Origin: Phycomyces blakesleeanus NRRL 1555(-)
Taxonomy: Eukaryota; Mucoromycota; Mucoromycetes; Mucorales; Phycomycetaceae
Assembly: GCF_001638985.1 (NCBI RefSeq)
Contig: NW_017265135.1
Span: forward strand, 983,223 to 1,047,222
DNA length: 64,000 nucleotides
Direction of reading: 5' to 3'
Positions 48,250-59,550 of this stretch are shown piece after piece; position 1 is the first letter of the stretch; every line of letters begins with the position of its first letter. The notes beneath the pieces were generated by a model. The model was given only the letters and a program-made list of their open reading frames with translations, did not search any database and was not told where the DNA came from. The position numbers were made by a program, and so were the translations under genes.

Positions 48250-50112
48250 ATGAGTGCTTATCAAAATACAATCAATCTGAATGAAGACTGTGAAGTTTTA
48301 TAGAATAAAATCAACAGTAAAAAGATTGAGACGTATATAAGAATACTTTGAGACTGTATATAGGTTGTCTTTATTAAAGAATACAAAGTTGTCCTTTTTA
48401 TATCAAAACACGATCTGCTTTGTCAGTCACATCTTAATTTCTTAAGTCTGAGTTCATTTAGCTATTAGAGAGCTGATACTGCTATGTTTATAATTTAATC
48501 TAATTACAGTGTCCTCATATTAACTCAGTGCTTACTGAGCTGTCATAATTACAGTACTTACTGTAATTAATTATTGGTCTTATTGATTTATCATAAGTAA
48601 AATAAATAAATTATTCATTTGTTCTTGTAATGATAGCTGTTTTACTATAATAATAGGAATATGTTCTTAGATGTAATAAATCCAACAACCAAGTGTCTGG
48701 ATCACCACAAAGACACTGATGTCAAAGAATATGAGTACTTTCTCAACAATCCAGATATAGATTTTGGATTATTTGATTACTTATATGATGATAAAGAAGA
48801 GGAAGCAAGACGTGCAGCAAATAACGTATTTTTGTTGAACAATTTGGATGCCATTATGCCTTCAACTCGGATGAGTATAAACAGAGGACACATTGAAGGT
48901 AATGAAAGATTATATTCTGACTATTTTGCTGCAGATCCTTTCTACAACAAGAAAATCTTTTGAAGAAGGTTTAGAATGAAACATGATCTTTTCTTTCAGG
49001 TCTGTGAGGGAGTAAAGAACCAAGACTCCTATTTTGTCCAGAAATGAGATGCTTCTGGAGTACTTGGATACTTGACATTCCAAAAGGTTATTGCTGTACT
49101 GCGTATGCTCTGCTATGGAGCATCTGCCAATTCACTTGACGAATATTTGAGAATGAGCGAGACTGTTATCTTAAAAAGTATGAAACTCTTTTGCAAGACA
49201 TTGACAGCTGTATTTGGAGATGAGTACCTTAGAAGGCCTAATCAAGCAGGTACGGATCGGCTACTGGTAGTTAGTGCCAAAAGAGGGTTCCCAAAGATGC
49301 TAGAATCTATAGACTGCATGCATTGAGCCTGGAAAAACTGCCCAATGGCTTGGCATGGCCAGTACACTGGCCATAAACATGAGCTAACTTTGATTCTTGA
49401 GGCCATTGCTTCTCAAGACTTCTGGCTGTGGCATTCATACTTTGGGCTCCCTGGCAGCCATAATGATATTAATGTTCTTGATCGATCTGATATCTTTCAA
49501 GAAGTCACTGAAGAGACAGGTTCTGTTGTGTATTACAACATTGGAGGCAAAACATATGACATCGGATACTATCTGGCTAATGGAATTTACCTAAGCTATG
49601 CAACATTGATAAAAACCATGTCAAATCCCATACTAGCAAAGGAAAAGATAACATATATTTGTGTATTCTTATATTTATTCTTATCTTTACTAAAATTTGC
49701 TACTTCAAATTTTATAATCTAGCTGTTTGCTCAAAAACAAGAGGCCACAAGAAAAGATGTTGAACGGGCTTTTGGAGTACTGCAGGCTAGATTCAACATT
49801 GTCAAGCTTCCTGCAAAGCTGTGGAGAATTACAGACTTAAATATGATAATGAAACCATGTATCATATTATATAACATGATAGTGAAAGACGAACGTGGCG
49901 TAGATGGCCTGGACATGGTCTATGAACAAAGCTTGGCAGCAATGACATTATCAGACAGAGCTAGTAGAAGAGCGACTAGTGAAGACGTTACCAGAGGAAG
50001 CTTTTCTGAATTTGTCACAAGATATTGTGAAGTTACAAGCCGAATCAACTATGCTGAGTTAGTAAAAAGCCTTGTGAGTAACTTGTGGAGTATGGCAGAA
50101 AATAATGAATAA
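48250..50112 (+). pseudogene. Harbinger-type transposase (PF04827-like), copy A
   Basis: Same gene as 59551-60986. Split by a solo LTR after about 13 codons; then KEYEYFLNNPDIDFGLFDYL and SRMSINRG-like N-terminal parts, stop TGA at 48961, CEGVKNQDSYFVQK, another TGA, SLDEYLRMSETV, LESIDCMH (Asp 1), TGA at 49324 where the family has Trp, AWKNCPMAWHGQYTGHKH, GSHNDINVLDRSD (Asp 2), YYLANGIYLSYATLI, an intron (about 49663-49722), then RKDVERAFGVLQARF (Glu), and a C-terminal charged part ending at 50112. Several nonsense codons make it inactive. Confidence 0.88.
48289..48709 (+). mobile_element. Solo LTR in Harbinger-type copy A
   Basis: 421 bp, TGTGAAGTTT to GGATCACCACA, with a perfect 5-bp duplication AAGAC (48284-48288 and 48710-48714). 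Confirmed by the empty site in copy B near 59580. Shares most of its sequence with the solo LTR at 25588-26130. Confidence 0.92.
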
Positions 50113-50191
50113 ATAAATAGTATAATAAAGTTTTATATTAGAAAAGTGCAAAAAAAACCATTTTATTCATCAGAAAAATTATATTCTTCAT

Positions 50192-50594
50192 TGTTGTATC
50201 CAACATAATCGTAGATTTAAATTAAAAGTACAGACACTCAATAAATACGTACATTGAGTTACTGACAACTAGTAATGATACTAAAAGATATACCTTCCCT
50301 TATACAAGGAAATTATGTAAAGAACATACTAAGACAAATACTAAGACTCTAGTCAATAACACTAAAAACATAAGAACTAAATCATAGAAGATAATGGTAG
50401 AGAAACAGACATTACATGATATCATCATATCATCACCAAGCTAAATACAATGTCTATATAAACGCACAATACTAATAGCAATAGAACATGATCTCTTTTC
50501 TGATTCTTTCACTTCTTCTAATAAAACAAAGTCTCACCGTACTCTCGTCTGCACTTACTTTATTTTATATCTTATTTTTATCTCATACATAACA
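50192..50594 (+). mobile_element. LTR related to gypsy element 2, no target duplication
   Basis: 403 bp from TGTTGTATCCAACATAATCG to ACATAACA, alignable with the 391-bp LTR family but much diverged. The left flank (TTCAT) is the Harbinger-type element; the right flank (CTGCC) is DIRS-like sequence. The lack of a duplication and the change of element at both sides mark a rearranged junction. Confidence 0.8.
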
Positions 50595-53139
50595 CTGCCC
50601 ACACGATTACCTAACTTCCTTGGATCTGTCCAATGCCTTCCTTCATATCTTAGGGCACAAGGCATCAAGAAAATACTTACATTTTTGTTGGGAGGGTCAA
50701 GATTACCAGTTTCATATAACTTCTTTTAGTCTATTAGTCGTCCCATAGTTGTTTATCAAAGTGACCCATCCAGTACTAGAATGGGCTCAAATCTTGGGAA
50801 TACAAGTCAGTGCCTATCTCGATGATTGGATTATTATCAGCAACTCATACCAAGATGTTGATGAACAAGCTCACTTCTCTTGACTGGATATTAAATATAA
50901 AGAAATTGCTGCTCTAACCATCGCAACAACTGGAACATTTGAGTTATCTTTTGGACACCAAGAACATAATTTCCAAAATTCCAGGTGCCAAATTGAGAGA
51001 TTTACAATGATCAATATGACAACTGATACAACACAAATCTCTAACTCCTCGTTTGGTCCACAGTCTCACAATGCGGATCCAGGCAGCCATGATCACACTC
51101 TTTCTGGCCAGACTCTACACGCAACACTTGATGTGGTTCAAGAATGGCTTTGTGAAGAAGAATGAAGGGTAGGATACACCACAGCCATTGCTTCAGACCT
51201 GCCTTTGGGAACTTTGCTAGTGGGAATGCAATATCCCACAATGGAATGACCAATCACGCCTACCACAACAAAACAAGCATGTTCTGTTTGTTGATGCAAG
51301 CAATACCAGATGGAGATGTGCACTAGGGGACAAGGCAATCTATAGATATTGGTCCCACCAGGAGGCCACAATGTCTATCAATTGGCAAGAAATGAAGGCA
51401 GTACATCTTGCACTACAAACCTTCCCCTCCCTACAGCACTCATCCATACTTGTCAGAATAGACAACACTACCTCAATGGCGTACCTGAACAAGCAGGATG
51501 GCTCCAAGGCCTTTTATCTAATGACACTGACTACCAAGATATAGAGGCTGTGTCTGCACCATGGGTTGAGGTTGACAGCCCAGTATATAGCAGGCAAGGA
51601 GAATGTGGAGGCGGATTTGGCATCTCATTGCACATTTACAAAGAACTTGTGAAAGCTGTCTTGTCCAGCTTTTCAAGCTATCTAACAGACATGGGGTCCT
51701 CATTCCATGGACTTATTTGCAGTCTGGCTGACCCACCTTCTCCCAACTTTTGTTTCATGGAGACCAGACCCAAAGGCAACAGTAACAGACGCAATGTTGA
51801 TACCATGGTCTCAATGGGCTAATTGCTATCTGAATTCTCCTTAAAACCTGATTGGACAGTACTTGCACAAGATCTGGCAAGAGTACATAGTGACAACAGT
51901 AGTAGCATCAATTTGGCCAAGTGCATGGTGGTACCCATTGCTCCTCCAGATGAGTATAGGTCCCCCTCTCCTCTTGACATCCCAGGACATAATTCTGGCT
52001 TCCCCAAGACATCTTGGCTATTGAAGAACCCTCAGTGGAGACTAGGTGTATACAGAGTCTCAAGCGTTGGTTTCAAGATACAGGACTCAATGCAGAGTCA
52101 GTTAATATCTTCATGGTAGGCACTCTGGAGAACACACCAACGAACAGAGTTTACCAACGCAAATAACATATCTTCACTGCATGGACACTACAACATGACG
52201 TTTCTACCACCGAATTTTCAGTCTATGACCTCATTAACTTTTTGGTATACAATCACTCGTTAGGGTATAGTTTAGAGACTATTAAAAACTATCATACAGC
52301 AGCCCTCAAGTTACATAGAGATCCTACTTCCTTGCGTACTCATAAAGACATCCATTCCTTGTTTGCTTGCTTGGCTAAAATGGCTATTCTGACTCAACAA
52401 CACAAGACCCACATGGACCTAACTCCAACTCTTTCCTTCCTTGCTTCGATTCCATCTCTTGCCTCCACATCCCTTGCAGCACTAGCATGGAAAACAGTCT
52501 TCCTGCTTGCCATGGCTGCCTTCCTCAGGCCCTCTGATTTGAACTGCTTGCAGCTTACCTCGGCTTACCTCCAGACCAACACGGGAGCACTTGTGTTTGA
52601 TTTGCATGCACCAAAGGAATGCAGACGAGATTAACGGATTGTAAAGACCATTATGATTCGACTACATATCATGAAGTCACTATGCCCAATTCAAGCATTC
52701 TTAGTGCTCAGGGCTCAACCCCGAGCTGCCACCTGACCACCCACAGCTCTCTTTATGAAATCCCATTCACCATCTATCCCTGTTAAGGTTACAACTATCT
52801 CCACCTAGCTTTGGGATCTAGTACGTCTCTCAACAGATCAATTGATGTCTGTTTGGTCTCTTGTGTCTCCCTTTGTAATGGACAGAGGAATGCCTGTTGA
52901 AGAGATAGTCACACTTGGTAACTGGTCTTCGGACATAGTCTTTCACTGGCATTACTGACAAAATCACATCTCCACTGCCAACTTTACCAGCCTAGTCTTA
53001 CAACTGCCAACGACTGCCTCCTCTGCTACTATAGACATGGATGGTAATATTACAGAGCAGTATATGGAGCAAGACGAAGATCAGGGCATTGAGGATGATG
53101 ATGAGTTTTTCAACGCATTGGATATGGTGCCTCTCTGAA
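50595..53139 (+). pseudogene. DIRS-type retroelement remnant (RT, RNase H, tyrosine recombinase)
   Basis: Heavily mutated but colinear blocks on the plus strand. RT: DYLTSLDLSNAFLHI near 50605 and SAYLDDWIIIS at about 50809-50841. RNase H: LFVDASNTRWRCAL near 51280 and INWQEMKAVHLAL near 51380, with HHGLRLTAQYIAGKENVE after it. Tyrosine recombinase: SLETIKNYHTAALKLHRD (52264 on), AAFLRPSDLNCLQL with the conserved Arg, and VTLGNWSSDIVFHWHY near 52910-52960, where the last Tyr would be catalytic. This RT/RNase H/YR order defines DIRS elements, which integrate by recombination and not by DDE integrase. Many stops and shifts; the gag part is absent, truncated at the LTR. Confidence 0.8.
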
Positions 53140-53141
53140 GT

Positions 53142-53415
53142 AGCAATTATTCCTTCCCTATTTTGGTTTGACAGTCTCACCAAATTTTGGGAGAGCTTTG
53201 GCTTGACCTATAAATTCACTGGATAGACTGTCGAATAAAAATAGGGGAGGAATAATTCACTCACCTTCCCTCATCTGTAATGACCAGCATATGATCAAAG
53301 AACAATAATATGTTTTACTTAGATTTTAAAAAACCTATTTTTTGCTATTTTAAATAAAAGACGATTACTAGCAATTATTCCTTCCCTATTTTGATTTCTC
53401 AGTCTATCCAGTGAA
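53142..53415 (+). repeat. DIRS-end inverted repeats (three related ~36-45-bp arms)
   Basis: Arm 1 (53142-53177, AATTATTCCTTCCCTATTTT...), arm 2 in reverse (53215-53260, CACTGGATAGACTG...) and arm 3 in the same sense as arm 1 (53371-53415). Arms 1 and 2 can form a hairpin with a ~45-bp loop, as can arms 2 and 3. DIRS elements typically carry inverted and internal complementary end sequences, so this probably is the right end region. Confidence 0.7.
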
Positions 53416-53422
53416 GTTTGAA

Positions 53423-53947
53423 ATGAAGACACAGATTGAAAAGTTAAAGTTGGAGATCACTACTCTCAAGAATCAACCAGAAACTCAAAATACTCTAAAC
53501 TAAGACACTTTGCCTTCTGTCACAACCATTGTAAGTCAAAAATAAAATAATGTAAGTATATATTAACATCTTATTTAATAGTCAGATGGTAATTATATTC
53601 ATAAATCTGTGGACAATTTGCATAACATAACTTTGATGCTTATTTTCAAAATTATAAGTGAATATCTTATCGTTGAAGTAACCAGTCATGTAAAAGCCAC
53701 ACTCACTTTGATCACAAAGTTAATATGTGATGATATGACTGCCTATCCTTTGGTGATTGCTCTTGGTCATAACCTTAGCTGGAGGTCTATACCAGTAGCA
53801 GTTAAGAAAGAAATGTGTGTAAGCCACGCAAGTATAATAAAGGATTCTGATATAGACTTCACCAGACATCTTGGAAACTGAGCATAAACTGCAAGAGTTG
53901 CTTTTCTCTGGAGACATTTCCATGGAAGATTGCAGTCTTATAAGTAA
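53423..53947 (+). pseudogene. Small coiled-coil protein, family A second copy
   Basis: Paralogue of 23387-24039. MKTQIEKLKLEITTLKNQ is the coiled-coil end of exon 1, then a TAA; an intron with a proper GTAAGT donor and TTTAATAG acceptor (about 53551-53581) follows. Exon 2 reads LICDDMTAYPLVIALGH, LSWRSIPVAVKKEM and RHLGN, then TGA where the first copy has Trp, another stop, and TARVAFLWRHFH to 53947. The N-terminus is shortened. It lies directly beside the DIRS end and 1.5 kb before a Tnp2-like gene. Function unknown. Confidence 0.6.
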
Positions 53948-55451
53948 TCAAAATGCAATGGGATTGAATAGGATAATATACTTTAAAAACATAGAAGATC
54001 AAATGTTTTAATTACCAATAAAAGCATCTATTTTTTTGCATTAATAACTAATAAAATAAGTAATAAAAGCTACCTCTTCTTGTATAAGCTAATAAAATAA
54101 ATTTAAAAAAGCTATTTTTATAAAAACAACCAATAAAAATTTGTATTTATTAAAATGAGCAAAAATATTGTTATACTTGACAGTCATATAAATTTTTATA
54201 AAACAAGTCCTATCAAAAACACATCATTAATCTCAGGAGCTAATGATAAATAGAAACCTGAGAGTAAAAGAGCCTTATAAAAAAGGCATAACTGTCATAG
54301 TTAGAACACCATCTTAACCAATACCAACTTTCTCTTTTTTTCTCTCAATAAAATCATTATACAGTCAAAGCTCGATATAATGATATTTGATATACACCAC
54401 AGCGGATTTTTTTGTGTAATCTTGTTCCTTAAAAGGATTCTTGTATATGAAGCGAATTTTGCCCATAACAGGAAATTCATTTTTTGGGGGACTGAAAAGT
54501 GGGGGGATGGGGGAACTACTCTTGGCCAATAGATTTCGATTAAAAAATATACTGCACAATTTCAAAAATGGTTCAAATTTTTAATTTGTTTCAAATAATT
54601 TTGGGCTGTAAAAAATTTATTTTTTATTTTCAAAAAAAATTAAGCTAAAAAAAAAGCTAGACTGGACCATAAAATTCACAGGTAGTAGCACACCAGTATA
54701 TCCATACCACTAGAAACACTAGTAGTATTGCTGTTTGTATTTGTGCCTGTAAATTACGCAATTGGTTTGCTACAAACTACTATGTCTAGCTAATCCAAGA
54801 GACCTAGTGCCAGAAATACCAATAAACCCAAAGAGCATAAAGATTTGAATTTCGAGAAAAGCTAAAGCAGAAGAACTAATAATTAGTAACTAAACTTAGT
54901 TATATATATTTAACAGAATTTTATCTTTGACTCTATTAAGGTATTTGCAATAAAAGGCAACCAAATCTCTGCAAGTGAGAAGTAAATAGTTAGTCTTCTG
55001 TTGCTTTGTAAGAGGAACATGTAGTTATTACCTCTTTATTGATTTACCAAGATGATGAAAAACTAATTTATAAACTAGAATTGTATGATTAATAAACACA
55101 ATGACATAAAAAACTGATAGTATAAATACCTTTGAGCTTATGATCTTTAAACAAAATTCTGCTTCTATAAATACTATAAACATACTGGAATATCTTACAG
55201 ATAGAAGCTCATGCAAATAATAAATATTTTGTGGAAAAGTAAAATGAAAAAAAAGACAAAAACACGTGATATTTTCTTAAAAGAAAAGAAGTAAAAAAAT
55301 TCTAATTGGTCCGCTGACATTAAATATTGATCTTTGCACATTTTATAAATTCAATTATTTTCACAAAGTCATTTTACCCCCTTTGTTTTTACAATTAATT
55401 TACTATTATGCAAAAGAATACAAGACAAAAAACATATAAAATTGTTAAGAC
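53948..55451. other. Non-coding; contains a CAGTCAAAGC-type terminus at 54362
   Basis: 54000-54150 repeats the YMAATARAA motif array seen after 24040. At 54362 a sequence CAGTCAAAGCTCGATATAAT preceded by TA matches the ends of the MITE at 63412. It could be the left end of an element that includes the gene at 55452-58415. No gene recognised in the rest. Confidence 0.5.
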
Positions 55452-58415
55452 TTGCCCCCTAAAAGGCAAGGCGAACTTAACTTTAGCATCAATTCAGATG
55501 TTTTTATCTGCTCTAAATGTGAAAAAGAGTTTGAAAAGCCTTGGTTACTGAAAAAGCATTTGAAGGTTCACCATATAAGTAATCAAATGGCAACTAATAC
55601 TATACTCGACAAACCCCAGCAGGCCAAATTGATAGTTGAGAACACTATTCTGGATGCTAATGCATTTGATTACTTGAGTGACAAAGATGACTCCTCCAGT
55701 ATCGGGAATGAAGAAGACAACATTGTAGACAAGGAAAACAATATTGTCAATAATTTCTTTGATATTGAAATGAACAGTAATCCAGTTTTCAACGCATTCT
55801 CTGATATGTTTTCTTCTGTTGCTGCTGCTGATGAGGTATCAATGACTGATGATGACTCTGAGATCCCAAAAGAAGTCTTTGAGACAATTGTCACTGTAAA
55901 TGACTCTACAAGCTGTTATCCTTTTCGCAATCTTCAAACCATGATCCTTTTTGCTTTTATTGATGGAGATAATGACATGATCTCCCAGCAAATGTTGAAG
56001 AAGATACTGCTTGTGATGAACTTGATCATTGAGATCCAGCAAGAAACTCCCATAGGAAGAACATTTAAGTTACCTCGTTTGGATACTCTTTTAAATTATC
56101 AGGCAAGAAAGAAGTCCAAGATGCCTGTCTTTCCTTCACAAAGAATATCAGTACCTGGATCAAATGGGAACGCATTCACCCACATTAACCTTCCATCCGA
56201 CCACTTGAGATTTCTTATGGCAAACCCAAAGAAATCCAAGTTGATCTTGTCCATGCCCAATCGTACCCCAAACCAATCAATCTGTTTGGAGCAAGGTGAA
56301 AAGTGGAGAACCCACCATCTCTTTCAGCAGCCTATGCACACTGTAAATGGTATAGATGTCTGGTTTGGAAACATTGTTTACTTGAAGACAAACGATTGCA
56401 GCATCCGCTTTTTGATTGAATCATTCCACATGGCAAATAAAAACATTTTTGTGAGAGGGTATCTGGTCAGAGCGATTTTGATTGTATGCTATGGCATTGA
56501 GGTTGCTGTTACCAATCTTAGAGTAGAGCAGATCTCTCACGTTGACACCACTCCTGTTGAAAGAGATCACTACTACAGTATCTCAAGTAGCCTTACCAGA
56601 TTGAGTCCTGCTCATGACTTTCTTCTTTTTGGAGTTCATCCAATGAAGAAGCCTATGTCTCTTTCTGTTTTGCCTGGTAATGTAGATCGCGATACAGTAT
56701 TTTACAAAGTTAGGATTGTTTCAATCATCCTTTTTACAGACAGCACTTCCGGCAATTGTTCAAAGCAGTACAATCCGTTTGAAAGCTGGTTAGTGAGATG
56801 TGCTGCCTTGCCTTTTAAGGATCGAAATTCGATAGCAAACATTCAGTTTCTTTCTACAATCCCTAAGAAAGATGGTGAAAATGGTATGTCTCTTCTGCCA
56901 GCAATCGTTGATGACTTTAAGAAACTCGAGAAAGGTGTAAAAATGTTCTCTGCTGAAGACAATGAGTATATTCTGGTTGTTGCTCCCATCCTTTGGATTG
57001 AGGCTGACACACCATGTCATTTGGAACTATGCGGATTGCTTGGGCCGGCCACCACATTTCCTTGCAGAAGATGCTACATTGAACTTAGACGTGCAAAAGA
57101 CTTTGTGAAGGACTTGTCCTACTTCCGTGAGTGCCATGAGAGACGAACTCAAGAGCACTATGTTCTTGCAAACTCGTCATCTGGCAGAGACACTGAGATC
57201 CCAAATGCTCTGAAAATTGGAATGAGCACGCCTGCAAACAAGATAAGCTTTAGAGATCATTTGACTGGCCGCTTATTAGAATTACAGTTGTTTGATCCAG
57301 AAAAGAATACATCAGTGGAAATCCTCCACACAATACTTCTTGGTGTTGCAAAGTATATGGTGATTGACTTGGTTAAGGTCATGCTTAAGAATGACACAGC
57401 CACAATAGCAAGACTTTCAGAATTCTTGACAGATTACACACAATCAACTGGTCTATCAAGAAAGTTTACCCAAAACTTGAGACATAGTGATTCATTCCTT
57501 GGTAGAGACTTCAAGGTTTTGCTTCAAATACTTCCTGTAATTCTGATTACAGAATTCTCTGGAAATCATGAGCTAGATCTTGTAATACCATGCTTTGTTG
57601 AACTTGGTCAATTGTGTTCTCTGGTATTCGTTTGTCAGGTGACATCAGACTTTGATAACTATATTATCAGAATAGATAATGCAGTGAAGCACTTGATCAG
57701 AGCATTGTTTGACTACAATAAAGGAACCAAGAACGAGCTCCACAAGGCGTATTGCACCAAGTCAAAAGTTCATTACTTGACACATCTCAAGGAAGATATA
57801 ATTCGTTTTGGTCCAGCCCTCAATTATGAAACAGAAAAGGGCGAACAGTTCAATAAGCACATTTGCAAACATCTGTTTCATAAGAATTGCCAAAACACTT
57901 CCAGAAATGTTTGCCTAAAGTTTGCAAAGCAGATAGCATTGCAACATGTAATTGACGGTGGGTCATGAATTAATAGCTCTGGCAACCGAGAGAAGTCTGG
58001 AACTGGAATAGAGAGGTTCATTAAAGACAACAATAAATCCTTGTTCTATTACACCTCCTTTGGTGGCTCAAGAGAGCTAAAGGACAACAATGACACTGGA
58101 GATATTGAAGATGACACCATCCAAAACAACAGTTTTGGCACGTTTGTTTTTAGAGATGATCCAATCTCTTGCCCTTGTATAAGACTTGTCTCAGGCTCTG
58201 TTGTTAAGTTTCTTAGCATTGTTCCTCGTATGGATAATGATAAAAACAATAACTATGCCAAGGCTGTAATAACAGGTGAGCATTCTTATGTTGCTAACAT
58301 AAATCTCATTTGTAAGTTAGATTTGCACATTTTCTGCAACCCATTTTACATTGTAAATTTGAGCAAGTTTGGTTCCTACTGGTTCATTCCCAATAATCTT
58401 CTTTTTGATAAATAA
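55452..58415 (+). pseudogene. Large C2H2 zinc-finger, Tnp2-like transposon protein
   Basis: One frame of about 988 codons. N-terminus: a C2H2 finger (FICSKCEKEF..., HLKVHH) at residues 18-40. Acidic linker, then a long domain with TDSTSGNCSKQYNPFESW, ILWIEADTPCHLELCGLLG, CRRCYIEL, SVEILHTILLGVAKY and YETEKGEQFNKHI. A family with this motif order is widespread in fungi. Its HT.LLG..K box resembles the DPMHN..LG..K box of Tnp2, so I infer a distant CACTA relation. TGA at 57966-57968 sits where relatives often have Trp after Gly-Gly; the frame continues to 58415. The natural start seems lost: codon 55452 is TTG (TTG CCC CCT AAA) just after a TAA, and the next in-frame Met is at 55587, past the finger. 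Confidence 0.7.
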
Positions 58416-59316
58416 AATGATGCTACTTCTTTATTATTATTATAATTATTATTTGAACCTTCTGTTTTCTTCTTCTCAACATCAATTTTTTTGTGTAATT
58501 TCTGTGAAGTCATTTTTTGGTTACTCAAACCAATCCCCAACTTTCCTTAATAAATCCTTTGTCTCACTTGAACACTTTCTGACTTCTCTAACAGTTTTTT
58601 TTCTTACTTTAAAAGTCCACAAGTAGTACTGAACTTAATTTTATTCTTTATTTGGATGAAAAAAATTGAGTACAAAAACAAATTACAATATTTTGGTCTC
58701 TAAGCCAATCATATTGCTTAGGTGCCAATTTTCATCTAAAATGATATGAAAAATCTCTGATGGTATAGTGATAATTGCGATATAGTGATAATTTTTTGGA
58801 AAATTTAGGCCCGTGCCTGCTTATTATCACTATTTTTTAATATAGTGATAGTAATAAAATTTGAATCCACCAGTATCACTATATCGAGCTCTGACTTTAT
58901 TTATATACTATAAAAAATAAATGTAATATATATTTTATTTAGTATTTTAAAGCAAGTTTACTTTATTAGACAAAATACTATGAATCCTATTAGAAAACAG
59001 TAGTCACTTACAGCAGCATTAGAAATATCACTAAATAATGCATAAAGTAAGAAAAACACACATTTGATATAGTGATAGTAATAAAATTGTGAGCGTGCTG
59101 GTTAGCCTTTCCGTTACACTAGTAGATATTCAATTAGAACTAACTAGGTGTTCAATGAGGGTGTGATTATAAGGGTTTTTAAGATAGAAACAATTATATA
59201 GAATTTGAGAATCAAGGTGTAAGATAGTATTTTTTTCATGTTATTTGCCTTTGCTTTTATATTGTTTCTATCCTATTTTTTACATCATTGTTTTATCATT
59301 TTCTAAGGTTTGCTAA
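58416..59316. other. Non-coding; internally rearranged MITE-like repeat at ~58745-59110
   Basis: 58745-59110 aligns with the interior and right half of the MITE at 63412-63719 (shared AGAAAACAGTAGTCACTTAC-type blocks and ATAGTGATA repeats), but the terminal CTTTGACTG end is missing or degraded (CTCTGACTTTA near 58896). No gene. Confidence 0.55.
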
Positions 59317-59550
59317 GAGCATCCACAGTGATATGTGAGAAATAAATGTGTATTTTGGAATGAAAAAACAAATTTAATATAGAAATTTCAATCCAACCAC
59401 ATTGGTTTTGCCAAACTAAATATTTCATGACTTTTCTAATGTTAGAATTGAAATATTTCTATCAGCAACATATAAACATTTCAAATATCAATCTTAAATC
59501 AAATGTTTCTTTCTTAATATTATCAAAATACAAATAAAATCTTATATGCC

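Larger units (their letters stand above)
48015..50191 (+). mobile_element. Harbinger-type element 2, copy A (3' truncated)
   Basis: Left end GAGCATCCACAGTGGTATGT matches the complete copy B at 59317. Homology continues to 50191, where an LTR begins, so the second gene and right end are missing. A solo LTR (48289-48709) is inserted near the start of the transposase. No TAA is seen at the left border (flank GAA). Confidence 0.85.
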
